Shown here piece by piece: positions 55,420 through 63,825 of a stretch of DNA of 64,000 nucleotides (the first letter of the stretch is position 1; every line of letters starts with the position of its first letter). Source of the stretch: Sediminibacter sp. Hel_I_10 (GTDB lineage: Bacteria > Bacteroidota > Bacteroidia > Flavobacteriales > Flavobacteriaceae); NCBI RefSeq assembly GCF_000688335.1, contig NZ_JHZX01000001.1, positions 3,968,001 through 4,032,000 on the forward strand, in the 5' to 3' direction. Under the pieces are notes generated by a model that saw only the letters and a list, made by a program, of their open reading frames with translations, had not been told where the DNA came from and searched no databases. The position numbers and the translations under genes were made by a program.

Positions 55420-56556
55420 TTATGACGCTTGAATCGGTTTCTTTTTCTTTTTGTAATGGCGACCATACCACAATAAAACTCCTGTAACAGGCAAACTAGC
55501 GGTTAGTAAACTGATTAAAAATACAATAATCTTTCCTACAATACCACCTATGGCTCCTATGTGTATGTCGTAATTCATACGCTGAATTTTGTCAGCGACC
55601 TTAGCATTCTTATAGCTCCCGTAAAGACTTGGTGTTTCTATTTCTTGTAATGTATGTTGGTCAAAAAATCGATAATCGGAATCGTAAATCAGGCCTTTAC
55701 TTTTCGAAATCTCAACAAAAATACTTTCCTCTTCAGTGTGGGGATAATGCAATTCAAAACTTTCTGCATTCGGTAATGCCTTATGAAGCCTTACAATGAG
55801 TTGATCCATTGGGCTAGTCTTATCATGTTCCAACGGTTCACTTTTATTTTCAGGAATAGTAAAAGCAATCGCTTTCTCGCCTCCTGTAGCTTTATAAACA
55901 CCATACCTCAACCAATTATAAGACATCATAGATCCCGTAAAAGCCAAAATTAAAGCCAAGGTGCAAATGTAAAAACCAACCACGGTGTGCAAATCAAAAT
56001 TTTTACGTTTCCAACGGGTGGTCGCTTTCCAATCAAATGTTAAGCGTTGCTTTAGGTGTTTACGTTTCTTCGGAAGCCATAACATAAACCCTGAAATAAT
56101 AATGAGTATAAAAATTAAAACGGAAATACCAACAACATGCTCTCCAATGGCTTTAGGCAACCAAAGACGTATATGTCCCTTTAGTACAAATGCAAAAAAT
56201 CCCGATAGGTGGTCATCGATTTGAATCACGTCTCCCGAATAAGGGTTTAAGAAAACACTTTGATAGAATTCTGGTGCTGCATCATAAAAAATCACTTCAA
56301 TGGCATCGTCGCCTTTCTTAAAAACCGTACCGTGAACGGTTTGATTGGGAAATACTTCAACGGCAAGATCCCTGGCTTCCGTAGCTGTTAATACGGGCGC
56401 ATCTTGTGCGATAACGGTTTTATAGTCGTCATAAAGACTCTCTATGTCATCTTTAAAAGCCCAACAGCAACCCGTAATGGCTACAATAAATACAATCAAA
56501 CCGGTGGCAAGGCCTAGTATTTTGTGTAATTGAAATATAACCTTCTTAAATGTCAT
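55420..56556 (-). CDS. PepSY-associated membrane protein (ferric reductase-like)
   Basis: The 378 residues have four membrane helices: KILGLATGLIVFIVAITGCCW, VVGISVLIFILIIISGFMLWL, YICTLALILAFTGSMMSY and the C-terminal KIIVFLISLLTASLPVTGVLLW. A large periplasmic loop carries PepSY-like repeats. His residues near helices (LHKILG, LHTVVG, DIHIGA) could bind haem. PepSY-TM proteins of this type work beside siderophore receptors to reduce or release iron. It lies directly downstream of the TonB receptor gene, with a hairpin between them. Confidence 0.88.
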   Translation of the reverse strand: MTFKKVIFQLHKILGLATGLIVFIVAITGCCWAFKDDIESLYDDYKTVIAQDAPVLTATEARDLAVEVFPNQTVHGTVFKKGDDAIEVIFYDAAPEFYQSVFLNPYSGDVIQIDDHLSGFFAFVLKGHIRLWLPKAIGEHVVGISVLIFILIIISGFMLWLPKKRKHLKQRLTFDWKATTRWKRKNFDLHTVVGFYICTLALILAFTGSMMSYNWLRYGVYKATGGEKAIAFTIPENKSEPLEHDKTSPMDQLIVRLHKALPNAESFELHYPHTEEESIFVEISKSKGLIYDSDYRFFDQHTLQEIETPSLYGSYKNAKVADKIQRMNYDIHIGAIGGIVGKIIVFLISLLTASLPVTGVLLWYGRHYKKKKKPIQAS

Positions 56557-56571
56557 CTTTTAAATATTTAA

Positions 56572-56600
56572 AAAGCGCAGCCTAAAAAAAGCTGCGCTTT
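56572..56600 (-). terminator. Hairpin between the TonB receptor and PepSY genes
   Basis: The arms aaagcgcagc (56572-56581) and gctgcgcttt (56591-56600) pair perfectly. On the minus strand the second arm is followed by a short T-rich stretch before the PepSY start. It may partly terminate after the receptor and lower expression of the downstream gene. Confidence 0.6.
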
Positions 56601-56613
56601 CTGACTCGACTAA

Positions 56614-59037
56614 TTAAAATTGATATGATATTTTCGCTAATAACGCTCTTGGCATCTGTGGCGTAATAGTGGTCCAACCCTTATAATATTCTTTATTGAA
56701 AGCGTTATTCAATTTTAGACTAAAACGATAGCGATCTGCTTGATAAAAGATGGAAGCATTTGCAATGGTGTAGCTTGGTAAAATAAACTCACCTGTAGAA
56801 GCATAATTGATTGCAAAGCGTTCACTTGCACCATTAAAACCGGCACCAACGCCAAAGCCTTCTAAAGACCCTTCTTGAAATTCATAATTTGCCCAAAAAT
56901 TATAAACGGTTTCTGGTCCTGCCTCCAATGGTCTTCTATTTAAGATTTCGGCATTATCAGATTTTGTGGTTTCGCTATCGTTATTACTAAATCCGGCTCT
57001 AATGTTCAAACCGTTAATTGGGTTGGCGTTGATTTCAACTTCAAAGCCTTTGCTCACCACTTCACCACCTTGAATTTTATTAAAGGGAGATGAGGGGTCT
57101 GTAATAACACGATCCTTCACTTTGATATCATAATAACTTACGATAACATTCAAACGGTTATGAAATAAGTTGGTCTTGACCCCAAACTCGATCTGGTTGG
57201 CCTGTTCTGGATCAAAAGTTTGTAAAGATTGAATTTCGTCAGGATTACCCACCAATTGTGGGGCTACGTTTGTAAAGCCATTTTGATAATTTCCAAAAAT
57301 AGAAACCTTATTCTTAATGGGCTGAAAAAGAAGTCCGAATTTTGGAGATAAGGTCGTCTGATCGTAATCATCTTCAAGATTTGACAAATCCCCTTCGTTA
57401 TCAAAATGATCCAACCTTAAGCCAACCATAGCTGAAAAGTTATCGGTAATATTTAAAACATCAGAGGCATAAACACTGTAGATACTGTATGTTGATTTTA
57501 GATTGTTGACAGCTTGTGATGCCAATACCGCATCAACTGCCGATGTTGACAATGGATACATATCATTTTCTATCACCTCCCCTGTAAAAGGGTTGTCTCC
57601 ATTAGAGCCACCATTAGGGGTAATGTTGCCATAAAAGGCATAACCAGTACCATTATCGGTTTGTGTGGCACTAAAGTAATCCAACCCAATAACCACTCTA
57701 TTTCTTAGAGATGCGACTTCAAAATCACCAATAAAATTTTGTTGAATGTCCGTGGTTTGTGTATTGGCATTCTGCTTGTTAATGTATCTGGTATAGGTGT
57801 TACCTTCCAATAATCCGTGATCAAATAAATACGAATAATAGCCTTTTGTTGAGGTTACACTTTTAGAAAGTAAGGTTTGTGATTGCCAAGAATCCGATAG
57901 CTTATAATCCATTTCAACTCTATAGTTCTGGGTTGGATTTTGTAGGCTCAAGTCATTGCTTGTAAATGAGAGTTTATTGTTGTAATCCAATGCTTCAAGA
58001 TTGGCAGCTACGGTGGGTGCACTTCGGTTTAAGAATAAAAACATAGGGTTGGTTTGCTCCGCTTGTGTAATTTCACCATAAAATGAAAATGACAATCTGT
58101 TATTCACGCGATACGATAGAGAGGGAGCCACAAAAAAGGATTTCCGGAATCCCGCGTCCTGAAAACTTTGACTCGTGGTATACGCAGTGTTCAATCTAAA
58201 ATATAAATTATCTTTTTTGCTAAGGGCTGTGTTGACGTCCCCTACAATTTGATTAAAGCCATAACTTCCCGAAGTAAATGATAAGCTACCACCAGAACCT
58301 TCATAAGGTTTCTTAGTAACCACGTTAATAAGTCCTCCGTAAGAACTCACCGCATTACCAAATAAGGTTGCAGAAGGGCCTTTTAAAACTTCAATACGTT
58401 CAATGTTTGCAGCATTAATTGTTCCGTTGGTTATGCCAGGTAGACCGTTCACCAGTTGTGGTTGAACGGCAAAGCCCCGAAGCGAGAAATAACCGGCGCC
58501 ATCACCACCACGACCAGTAGAATTCCATAATTGCTCAACTCCAGTAGCATTTTTCAAGGCATCGTCAAAATTTGTGACCACAAGAGACTCTAAGAGTTCT
58601 GAGGTAACAGTACTATAGACTTGAGTGTTTTCGATATCTTTTAAAGGCAGTTTTGAAACATAAGCCGTTTTTTTTCTGGAGAATTTATTACGACGCTCCC
58701 CTTCGATAACAACTTCGCTTAAAATCTCATTGCCTTCATAAAGCACTATGGATGGGACATTGGTGCGCTGATAATTTGATACAGAAACAGATAGTTCTCT
58801 GGTTTTAAATCCCAAATAGGTAACCATCAAGGTATACTCTCCTGGCTCAATCTTGTTTAATTCAAACTCACCGTTGTTATTGGTTTGAACGCCTTTACTG
58901 GTGTTTTTCAAAAAAACGTTAACGCCTTCTAGCGGCAATTCGGTTTGGTCTGTTACGCTACCTATGACACTACCAGACTGTGAAAACGCGAAATGGGTTA
59001 GCAATAAAAAGATGACGATAAGAATTGGTTTATTCAT
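56614..59037 (-). CDS. TonB-dependent siderophore receptor
   Basis: The 807-residue precursor has a signal peptide (NKPILIVIFLLLTHFAFS). A carboxypeptidase-regulatory-like domain (about 22-110) follows, with GVNVFLKNTSKGVQTNNNGE. The plug domain has GPSATLFGNAVSSYGGLINVVTKKP, the region of the conserved Gly-rich loop, and the 22-stranded barrel ends in Phe (ALLAKISYQF). The layout is that of the siderophore-receptor family (FhuE/FpvA-like). It should import a ferric siderophore with TonB-ExbBD energy. A Fur-like operator sits over its promoter and a PepSY reductase follows, which supports iron control. Confidence 0.94.
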   Translation of the reverse strand: MNKPILIVIFLLLTHFAFSQSGSVIGSVTDQTELPLEGVNVFLKNTSKGVQTNNNGEFELNKIEPGEYTLMVTYLGFKTRELSVSVSNYQRTNVPSIVLYEGNEILSEVVIEGERRNKFSRKKTAYVSKLPLKDIENTQVYSTVTSELLESLVVTNFDDALKNATGVEQLWNSTGRGGDGAGYFSLRGFAVQPQLVNGLPGITNGTINAANIERIEVLKGPSATLFGNAVSSYGGLINVVTKKPYEGSGGSLSFTSGSYGFNQIVGDVNTALSKKDNLYFRLNTAYTTSQSFQDAGFRKSFFVAPSLSYRVNNRLSFSFYGEITQAEQTNPMFLFLNRSAPTVAANLEALDYNNKLSFTSNDLSLQNPTQNYRVEMDYKLSDSWQSQTLLSKSVTSTKGYYSYLFDHGLLEGNTYTRYINKQNANTQTTDIQQNFIGDFEVASLRNRVVIGLDYFSATQTDNGTGYAFYGNITPNGGSNGDNPFTGEVIENDMYPLSTSAVDAVLASQAVNNLKSTYSIYSVYASDVLNITDNFSAMVGLRLDHFDNEGDLSNLEDDYDQTTLSPKFGLLFQPIKNKVSIFGNYQNGFTNVAPQLVGNPDEIQSLQTFDPEQANQIEFGVKTNLFHNRLNVIVSYYDIKVKDRVITDPSSPFNKIQGGEVVSKGFEVEINANPINGLNIRAGFSNNDSETTKSDNAEILNRRPLEAGPETVYNFWANYEFQEGSLEGFGVGAGFNGASERFAINYASTGEFILPSYTIANASIFYQADRYRFSLKLNNAFNKEYYKGWTTITPQMPRALLAKISYQF

Positions 59038-59076
59038 TAGTTTTTATTTAGACTTAGTATAAATAGATTATTTTTG

Positions 59077-59109
59077 GCAAAAGTATCTATGTGCTTTTAC
59101 ATATCCAAA
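59077..59109 (-). promoter_or_regulatory. Promoter of the TonB receptor gene
   Basis: On the minus strand, tacttttgc (complement of 59077-59085) matches TAnnTTTGC. It is preceded after 20 bases by TTG (complement of 59106-59108), the complete Bacteroidota -33/-7 arrangement. The start codon lies about 40 bases downstream. Confidence 0.65.
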
Positions 59110-59132
59110 TTATCTAGAACAAATCTAAATAA
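59110..59132. promoter_or_regulatory. Candidate Fur box upstream of the TonB receptor gene
   Basis: The inverted repeat ttatctaga-N5-tctaaataa (59110-59118 and 59124-59132) has a single mismatch between arms and abuts the -33 element. The half-site TTATTTAGA resembles A/T-rich Fur boxes described from Bacteroidota. Given the iron-uptake gene it controls, Fur repression is a reasonable inference. Confidence 0.5.
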
Positions 59133-59483
59133 TAAATCCTAACAGCTTGAATGCCTCATTTTACTGTAGTTCATATATTATCTAACCTACCATTGATAAT
59201 TAAAACGCTGCTTGAAACACGACTACTGTCTAACATAACCTGAGTTGCATCTCATTTTATAATCAAAATGATTGAGCAAACCCATGAGATCAAACGGCAT
59301 CAAACATCTACGGAAACAGGAACAATTGGTATCAGAATAAAAGACTATAACAGTGATACGGTACGAGATACTGCTGGGTCAAAAAAAGCATCTCAAATTA
59401 ATGGGATTTTGATTCCGATGGAACACCTACAATAATTAATTTAGCAGCAGATGAAATCACTCCGTTTCAATTTTTAAATAGTT
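59133..59483 (+). other. Intergenic region with a possible decayed gene
   Basis: Beyond the receptor's control region this stretch contains a 55-codon frame at 59268-59435 (starting MIEQTHEIKRHQTST, no family recognised). Another frame overlapping its end is open across 59411-59532 (WDFDSDGTPTIINLAADE, then EITPFQFLNSYED). The two read like pieces of one broken gene, but I cannot identify a parent. No hairpin or promoter was noted for the gene at 59484. Confidence 0.3.
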
Positions 59484-60317
59484 ATGAAGACATGTTTTAT
59501 AAGCGTATTAACGCTACTCGTTTTATCCTGTAATTCGGAAATTAAGAAGGATACCCCCAAACAATCACCAATAAAAGCAACAGAGACCTCAGGCATCCCT
59601 GTATTGAACTTTGGGACCATTCATCTTAGCGGAAGCACAGACGCTTATGCCTCAATTACAGATGTTAACAACCCGCAATCTAAAGCAGCAATTAAAAAGA
59701 TAGTAGATGAGCTGGTGGCCTTTAAACCCACCATTATCTGTGTTGAAATTCCCCCGGAAAGCACTGAGTTCATGAACGAGACCTATCAAAACTATAAGAC
59801 CGATCGCACCAGCAGAATTAATTATTCCGAAGAGGTCAACGTCATAGCGATGGAAGTTGCTAGATTAAGTGGTACCAAAACCATCTATGGCATTGATAAC
59901 CCTATTGGTTTTGACTACCCCAGCTTAATCCAAATAGCCAATCAGAATGCGGAAGACAGCCTACAAGTTCAACAAACCATGACGTACTACGAACAGTTGA
60001 ATGAGAAACCCTTGTTGGAACAGTTTGAAGAAATTAATACCAAAGCCGCTAAAATGGCCACCTTTGATTTTTATAATGTATTAGCCACAATGCATACACC
60101 AGATCAATTTGAAGGGGCAGATGTTATTGCAGAGTTTTACAAACGCAACTTAAGAATGTATACCAATTTCTCAGACATCCCAGTGACCAAAGCGGATAGA
60201 GTATTGATTGTGATGGGCGCAACTCATACAGCGTATTTTGATATTTTTATAGCAAACAGTTCAAAATATACACTGGAAAATGCGAGTGACTATACCCAGT
60301 ATGCCAGTGAGCAATAA
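59484..60317 (+). CDS. DUF5694-type lipoprotein, TraB/TIKI superfamily
   Basis: The 277-residue precursor starts KTCFISVLTLLVLSCNSE, a lipoprotein signal with Cys at 16. The mature domain has VLNFGTIHLSG near the N-terminus, IICVEIPPES, and MGATHTAYFDIF near the C-terminus. This is the same set (GT-x-H, E, G-A-T/S-H) as in the protein encoded at 7910. The metal- or substrate-binding His and Glu are kept. The enzyme activity is not known. It is convergent with the DJ-1/PfpI operon, with a shared hairpin between. Confidence 0.75.
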   Translation: MKTCFISVLTLLVLSCNSEIKKDTPKQSPIKATETSGIPVLNFGTIHLSGSTDAYASITDVNNPQSKAAIKKIVDELVAFKPTIICVEIPPESTEFMNETYQNYKTDRTSRINYSEEVNVIAMEVARLSGTKTIYGIDNPIGFDYPSLIQIANQNAEDSLQVQQTMTYYEQLNEKPLLEQFEEINTKAAKMATFDFYNVLATMHTPDQFEGADVIAEFYKRNLRMYTNFSDIPVTKADRVLIVMGATHTAYFDIFIANSSKYTLENASDYTQYASEQ

Positions 60318-60413
60318 ATCCTATCAATGTCTAAGTTTTGAATAGTTTTCGGCCCTATGACTATGAGAAACAAAGCGTAGATAAGAAAACGAATGAACAG
60401 CTGAGACCAAAAT

Positions 60414-60446
60414 AAAAGCCTGCAAACACGAAGTCTACAGGCTTTT
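60414..60446. terminator. Bidirectional hairpin terminator between convergent units
   Basis: The arms aaaagcctg (60414-60422) and caggctttt (60438-60446) are perfect complements, with A and T runs on the two outer sides. It serves the DUF5694 gene on the plus strand and the stress operon on the minus strand. Confidence 0.7.
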
Positions 60447-60476
60447 GGCTATGAATCAATAGGGATTACATAGGGA

Positions 60477-61283
60477 TTATTTTAAAGCTTCTAATAATTT
60501 TTCAGCAACTCCGGTTGAAGATGCTGGGTTCTGGCCTGTAATCAAAAGACCATCTTGCAACACATATGGTTCCCAGTTGTCGCCATTAGAATACTTAGCG
60601 CCACTTTCAATCAACATATCTTCTACCAACAATGGCACAACATCGGTTAATCCTACGGCTGCTTCTTCTTTGTTTGAAAATCCAGTCACTTTTTTACCTT
60701 TCACCAACAGCGTCCCATCACTGTTTTTAACGCCTTTTAAGGCAGCAGGGGCGTGGCATACAAATGCTACGGGCTTATCTTGGCTATAGAATTTTTCTAT
60801 TAAAGCAATAGAAGTGCTATCGTTGGCCAAATCCCATAATGGACCGTGACCTCCTGGATAAAACACCGCGTCAAAATCATCTGGATTCATATCCGATAAT
60901 TTTTTGGTGTCGGCAATACGTGCCTGCGCTTGTTCGTCTTTATCATAACGCTTAGTGGCTTCTGTAGCCGCATCTGGAGCATCACTGGTTGGGTCTACTG
61001 GTGCAGCGCCTCCTTTTGGCGTCGCAATGGTAATGTGTGCGCCTTTATCTAATAAGGTGTAATATGGGCTAGCAAATTCTTCTACCCAAAATCCTGTTTT
61101 CTTTCCGGTATCTCCCAATTGATCGTGAGATGTTAATACAAATAATACATTCATGTCTTTGTCTTGTTTTATAGTTGTGGTGTCTTCTGAAACCTTTTCA
61201 GAAGAACTTTCTTTTGTCGTTTGCTTACAGCTGGATGCTGTAAGGATCGTGAGCGCTATGGCTAATGATGGAAAAATTCTCAT
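60477..61283 (-). CDS. DJ-1/PfpI-family lipoprotein (Hsp31-like)
   Basis: The 268-residue precursor has a lipoprotein signal (RIFPSLAIALTILTASSC, Cys at about 19) and a short Ser/Glu/Lys-rich linker. The type 1 glutamine-amidotransferase-like domain has the nucleophile elbow VAFVCHAPAALKG with the reactive Cys, and DAVFYPGGHGPLWDL for the Glu/His region. Members include Hsp31-type glyoxalases and deglycases. The lipoprotein anchor is unusual and would place it outside the cytoplasm. It is last in the minus-strand operon, 9 bases after the alcohol dehydrogenase. Confidence 0.85.
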   Translation of the reverse strand: MRIFPSLAIALTILTASSCKQTTKESSSEKVSEDTTTIKQDKDMNVLFVLTSHDQLGDTGKKTGFWVEEFASPYYTLLDKGAHITIATPKGGAAPVDPTSDAPDAATEATKRYDKDEQAQARIADTKKLSDMNPDDFDAVFYPGGHGPLWDLANDSTSIALIEKFYSQDKPVAFVCHAPAALKGVKNSDGTLLVKGKKVTGFSNKEEAAVGLTDVVPLLVEDMLIESGAKYSNGDNWEPYVLQDGLLITGQNPASSTGVAEKLLEALK

Positions 61284-61292
61284 AACTACGGC

Positions 61293-62453
61293 TTAATAGG
61301 CCATTTTTACAATCTTTTCCACCTGATCTGGTGATAAGGACTGGTGTTCCCCTAATCCTTTCCAACCACGGTCTGTAAAGCGTTTTGATATTTTTTCTGC
61401 AGTCCCTTCATAGTCCTTGGTGTAATCTGATAACTTAGTATCAATGCCTAGGTCATGAAAGAAGGCTACCGTTTTTTCTATGGCTGCGTAAGCCTTATCA
61501 TCGGTACTGCCTTCGGTAACATTCCAAACACGTTCTGCATACTGGGCTAGTTTTTCTTTCTTAGTCTCAAAGTTGAATTTGTAATGGCTCGGCGCAATAA
61601 CGGCTAGGGTACGGGCGTGATCAATTCCAAATAAAGCGGTGAGTTCATGACCCATAGCGTGTACCGCCCAATCGGTTGGAACACCTTTTTGAATGAGGCC
61701 GTTTAAGGCCATCGTACAACTCCACATAAAATTAGAGGCTGCTTTGTAATCTGTTGGATCTTTCAACACCCGAGGCGCTACTTCAATAAGTGTTTGTAAA
61801 ATGCTCTCGGCAAAACGATCTTGTAATAAAGCACCAATCGGGTAAGTCATGTATTGCTCTAAAACGTGGGTAAATGCATCGGTCAATCCATTTGCCAATT
61901 GACGCTCGGGGATAGAGGTAATGACTTGAGGATCTAAAATAGAGAACACGGGAAACAATCCAGGTCCGCCCATAGCGAGTTTTTCTTGGGTCTCTTCTCT
62001 CGTGATTACCGATCCTGAGTTCATTTCAGAACCTGTTGCAGGTAAGGTTAAAACCGTACCAAAAGGCATGCCTTTTTCTGTTCTTATATTTTGGGTTAAG
62101 ATATCCCAAGGGGTATCGCCATCATATAAAGCGGCTGCCGAGAGAAACTTGGTCCCGTCAATCACCGATCCGCCACCTACGGCCAATAAATATGTGATCT
62201 TCTCGTCTTTAATAACGTTGAGCGCTTCCATCAATTTTGCATATTCCGGATTGGCGGGAATCCCACCAAACTCCACAACGTCTAATGCCGATAGAGCGGA
62301 TTTCACCTGATCATAAATACCATTTTTCTTAATACTGCCGCCACCATAGAGTAGCAATACTTTGACATCTTTTGGGATTTGGCTGTCGAGTTGTTTTATC
62401 GTGTCCTTTCCAAATATGATTTTGGTCGGGTTATGAAATTCAAAATTGTTCAT
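61293..62453 (-). CDS. Iron-containing alcohol dehydrogenase (YqhD-like)
   Basis: The 386-residue enzyme is a group III dehydrogenase with a Rossmann-like part (LLYGGGSIKKNGIY, YLLAVGGGSVIDGTKFL) and an iron-binding helical part. The iron-ligand regions are LTDAFTHVLEQYM and the His-rich HAMGHELTALFGIDHARTLA. It is the NADPH-dependent YqhD/BDH type, which reduces short and lipid-derived aldehydes such as acrolein and malondialdehyde. Its operon partners support an aldehyde-detoxification role. Confidence 0.9.
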   Translation of the reverse strand: MNNFEFHNPTKIIFGKDTIKQLDSQIPKDVKVLLLYGGGSIKKNGIYDQVKSALSALDVVEFGGIPANPEYAKLMEALNVIKDEKITYLLAVGGGSVIDGTKFLSAAALYDGDTPWDILTQNIRTEKGMPFGTVLTLPATGSEMNSGSVITREETQEKLAMGGPGLFPVFSILDPQVITSIPERQLANGLTDAFTHVLEQYMTYPIGALLQDRFAESILQTLIEVAPRVLKDPTDYKAASNFMWSCTMALNGLIQKGVPTDWAVHAMGHELTALFGIDHARTLAVIAPSHYKFNFETKKEKLAQYAERVWNVTEGSTDDKAYAAIEKTVAFFHDLGIDTKLSDYTKDYEGTAEKISKRFTDRGWKGLGEHQSLSPDQVEKIVKMAY

Positions 62454-62502
62454 TGTTGTTTTGTTTTTGGTTTGTAATTGTGATGTGCACTCAAAAAGAG
62501 AA

Positions 62503-63135
62503 TTACTCCATGACTGTGACTAATTCGTCCATTGGTTTTCTTACCTTAACCAGGTTCACCAACCAATCGTCTTCTTCTTTTCTATAGCCTAAAGGCAATA
62601 AAACGGCACTGCGCAGTCCTTTTTCACGAAGTCCTAAGATCTTATCTACGGCGTCTGGGTCAAACCCCTCAATAGGTGTGGCATCCACACCTTCAAAGGC
62701 CGCTGCACTAATGGCTTGAGAAAACGCGATGTAGGCTTGTTTTGCCGTATGATTAAAATTCTCTTCGGCATCTTTTTGCGGATAAGAGTTAAGCAGCATC
62801 TGTCTGTAATTCTCCCAACCTTCATTTTTAAAGCCACGAATCTCGTTGGTCAAATCAAACATGTAATTGATGCGATCTGCCGTATAGGTATCCCAAGCAG
62901 CAAAAACGAGTAGGTGAGAACAGTCTGTAATCACACTTTGGTTCCAAGCTACTGGTTTAATTTGTTCTTTAATATCTTGATTCTTAATCACTATAATTTC
63001 AAAAGGCTGTAAGCCACTTGAGGTAGGCGCCAAACGTGCAGCTTCTAAAATGTGATCAATTTTAGCTTCGGCTACTTTTTCACCGTTCATGGCTTTGGCA
63101 GCATAACGCCAGTTGAGTTTATCTAATAATTCCAT
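62503..63135 (-). CDS. NAD(P)H-dependent nitroreductase-family oxidoreductase
   Basis: The 210-residue flavoprotein has the FMN-binding start LNWRYAAKAMNGEKVAE, with the RYAxK motif seen in NfsB-type enzymes. The segment EAARLAPTSSGLQPFEIIVIK and the C-terminal VLLPLGYRKEEDDWLVNLVKVR complete the pattern. Such enzymes reduce nitro compounds or quinones. It lies between the NAD(P)-binding gene (11 bases) and the alcohol dehydrogenase (49 bases) in one operon. Confidence 0.9.
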   Translation of the reverse strand: MELLDKLNWRYAAKAMNGEKVAEAKIDHILEAARLAPTSSGLQPFEIIVIKNQDIKEQIKPVAWNQSVITDCSHLLVFAAWDTYTADRINYMFDLTNEIRGFKNEGWENYRQMLLNSYPQKDAEENFNHTAKQAYIAFSQAISAAAFEGVDATPIEGFDPDAVDKILGLREKGLRSAVLLPLGYRKEEDDWLVNLVKVRKPMDELVTVME

Positions 63136-63146
63136 TGTATGTTATT

Positions 63147-63824
63147 TTATAAGTTGGTTGTTGTTTTTGTTGCTTGTGCTTTAATGGCTTCTGAGCTAAA
63201 GATGGTTTCCGAAGTGCTTGCATCATTTGCTAAGTGAATCATGGCTCGTGCGATGGTTTCGGCTTCAATGATTTGGTATTTTTTTAACGGACCTACAAGC
63301 AGTGGCTGAAGGAGTTCAAAAAAACGTAAACCCAGTTGTTCCATAGTGCGTTTTTCGTCACGATCCCCTCCAATTAGGGCGGGTCTAAAAATGTAAGTGT
63401 GCCTCACATCTTGCTTTAAAACATCGGCTTCCATCTCGCCTTTGGTTCTATTATAAAAAATACGACTCTCCTCATCGGCTCCCATGGCAGAGATCACTAA
63501 AAACTTAGGAATTTGCTGTGCCTTTACCAATCTTGCTGCCGCCACAGGGATTCCATAATCTATCTGTCTATACAGATCTTTATCTGGCGTCTTGCTCGTG
63601 GTGGTCCCAATACAACAATAGACCTCATCTGCTGTAAAGTGAGACTTAAATTGATCTAATTGTAAAAGGTCTCCAATATACTGGGTCACTTTTGGAGGTA
63701 AACCCTCTAGTTTTGATCTGGAGATCAGTTTAATGCTATCGTAACGATCATCCTTAGCAAGTTGGTCTAAAACACAACCGCCTGTAAGACCTGATGCTCC
63801 TAATATAATGGCTGTTTTTTTCAT
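63147..63824 (-). CDS. NAD(P)-binding oxidoreductase, atypical SDR (HTATIP2-like)
   Basis: The 225-residue protein begins AIILGASGLTGGCVLDQLAKD, the Rossmann NAD(P) motif of atypical short-chain dehydrogenases. It also has VYCCIGTTTSKTPDKDLYRQ and FLVISAMGADEESRIFYNRTKGEME, with a Tyr-x3-Lys-like YNRTKGE, and IFRPALIGGDRDEKR. This places it near the HTATIP2/NmrA-like group. The stop codon of the upstream TetR-like gene is one base away, showing that they are read as a unit. The substrate is unknown. Confidence 0.85.
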   Translation of the reverse strand: MKKTAIILGASGLTGGCVLDQLAKDDRYDSIKLISRSKLEGLPPKVTQYIGDLLQLDQFKSHFTADEVYCCIGTTTSKTPDKDLYRQIDYGIPVAAARLVKAQQIPKFLVISAMGADEESRIFYNRTKGEMEADVLKQDVRHTYIFRPALIGGDRDEKRTMEQLGLRFFELLQPLLVGPLKKYQIIEAETIARAMIHLANDASTSETIFSSEAIKAQATKTTTNL

Positions 63825-63825
63825 C

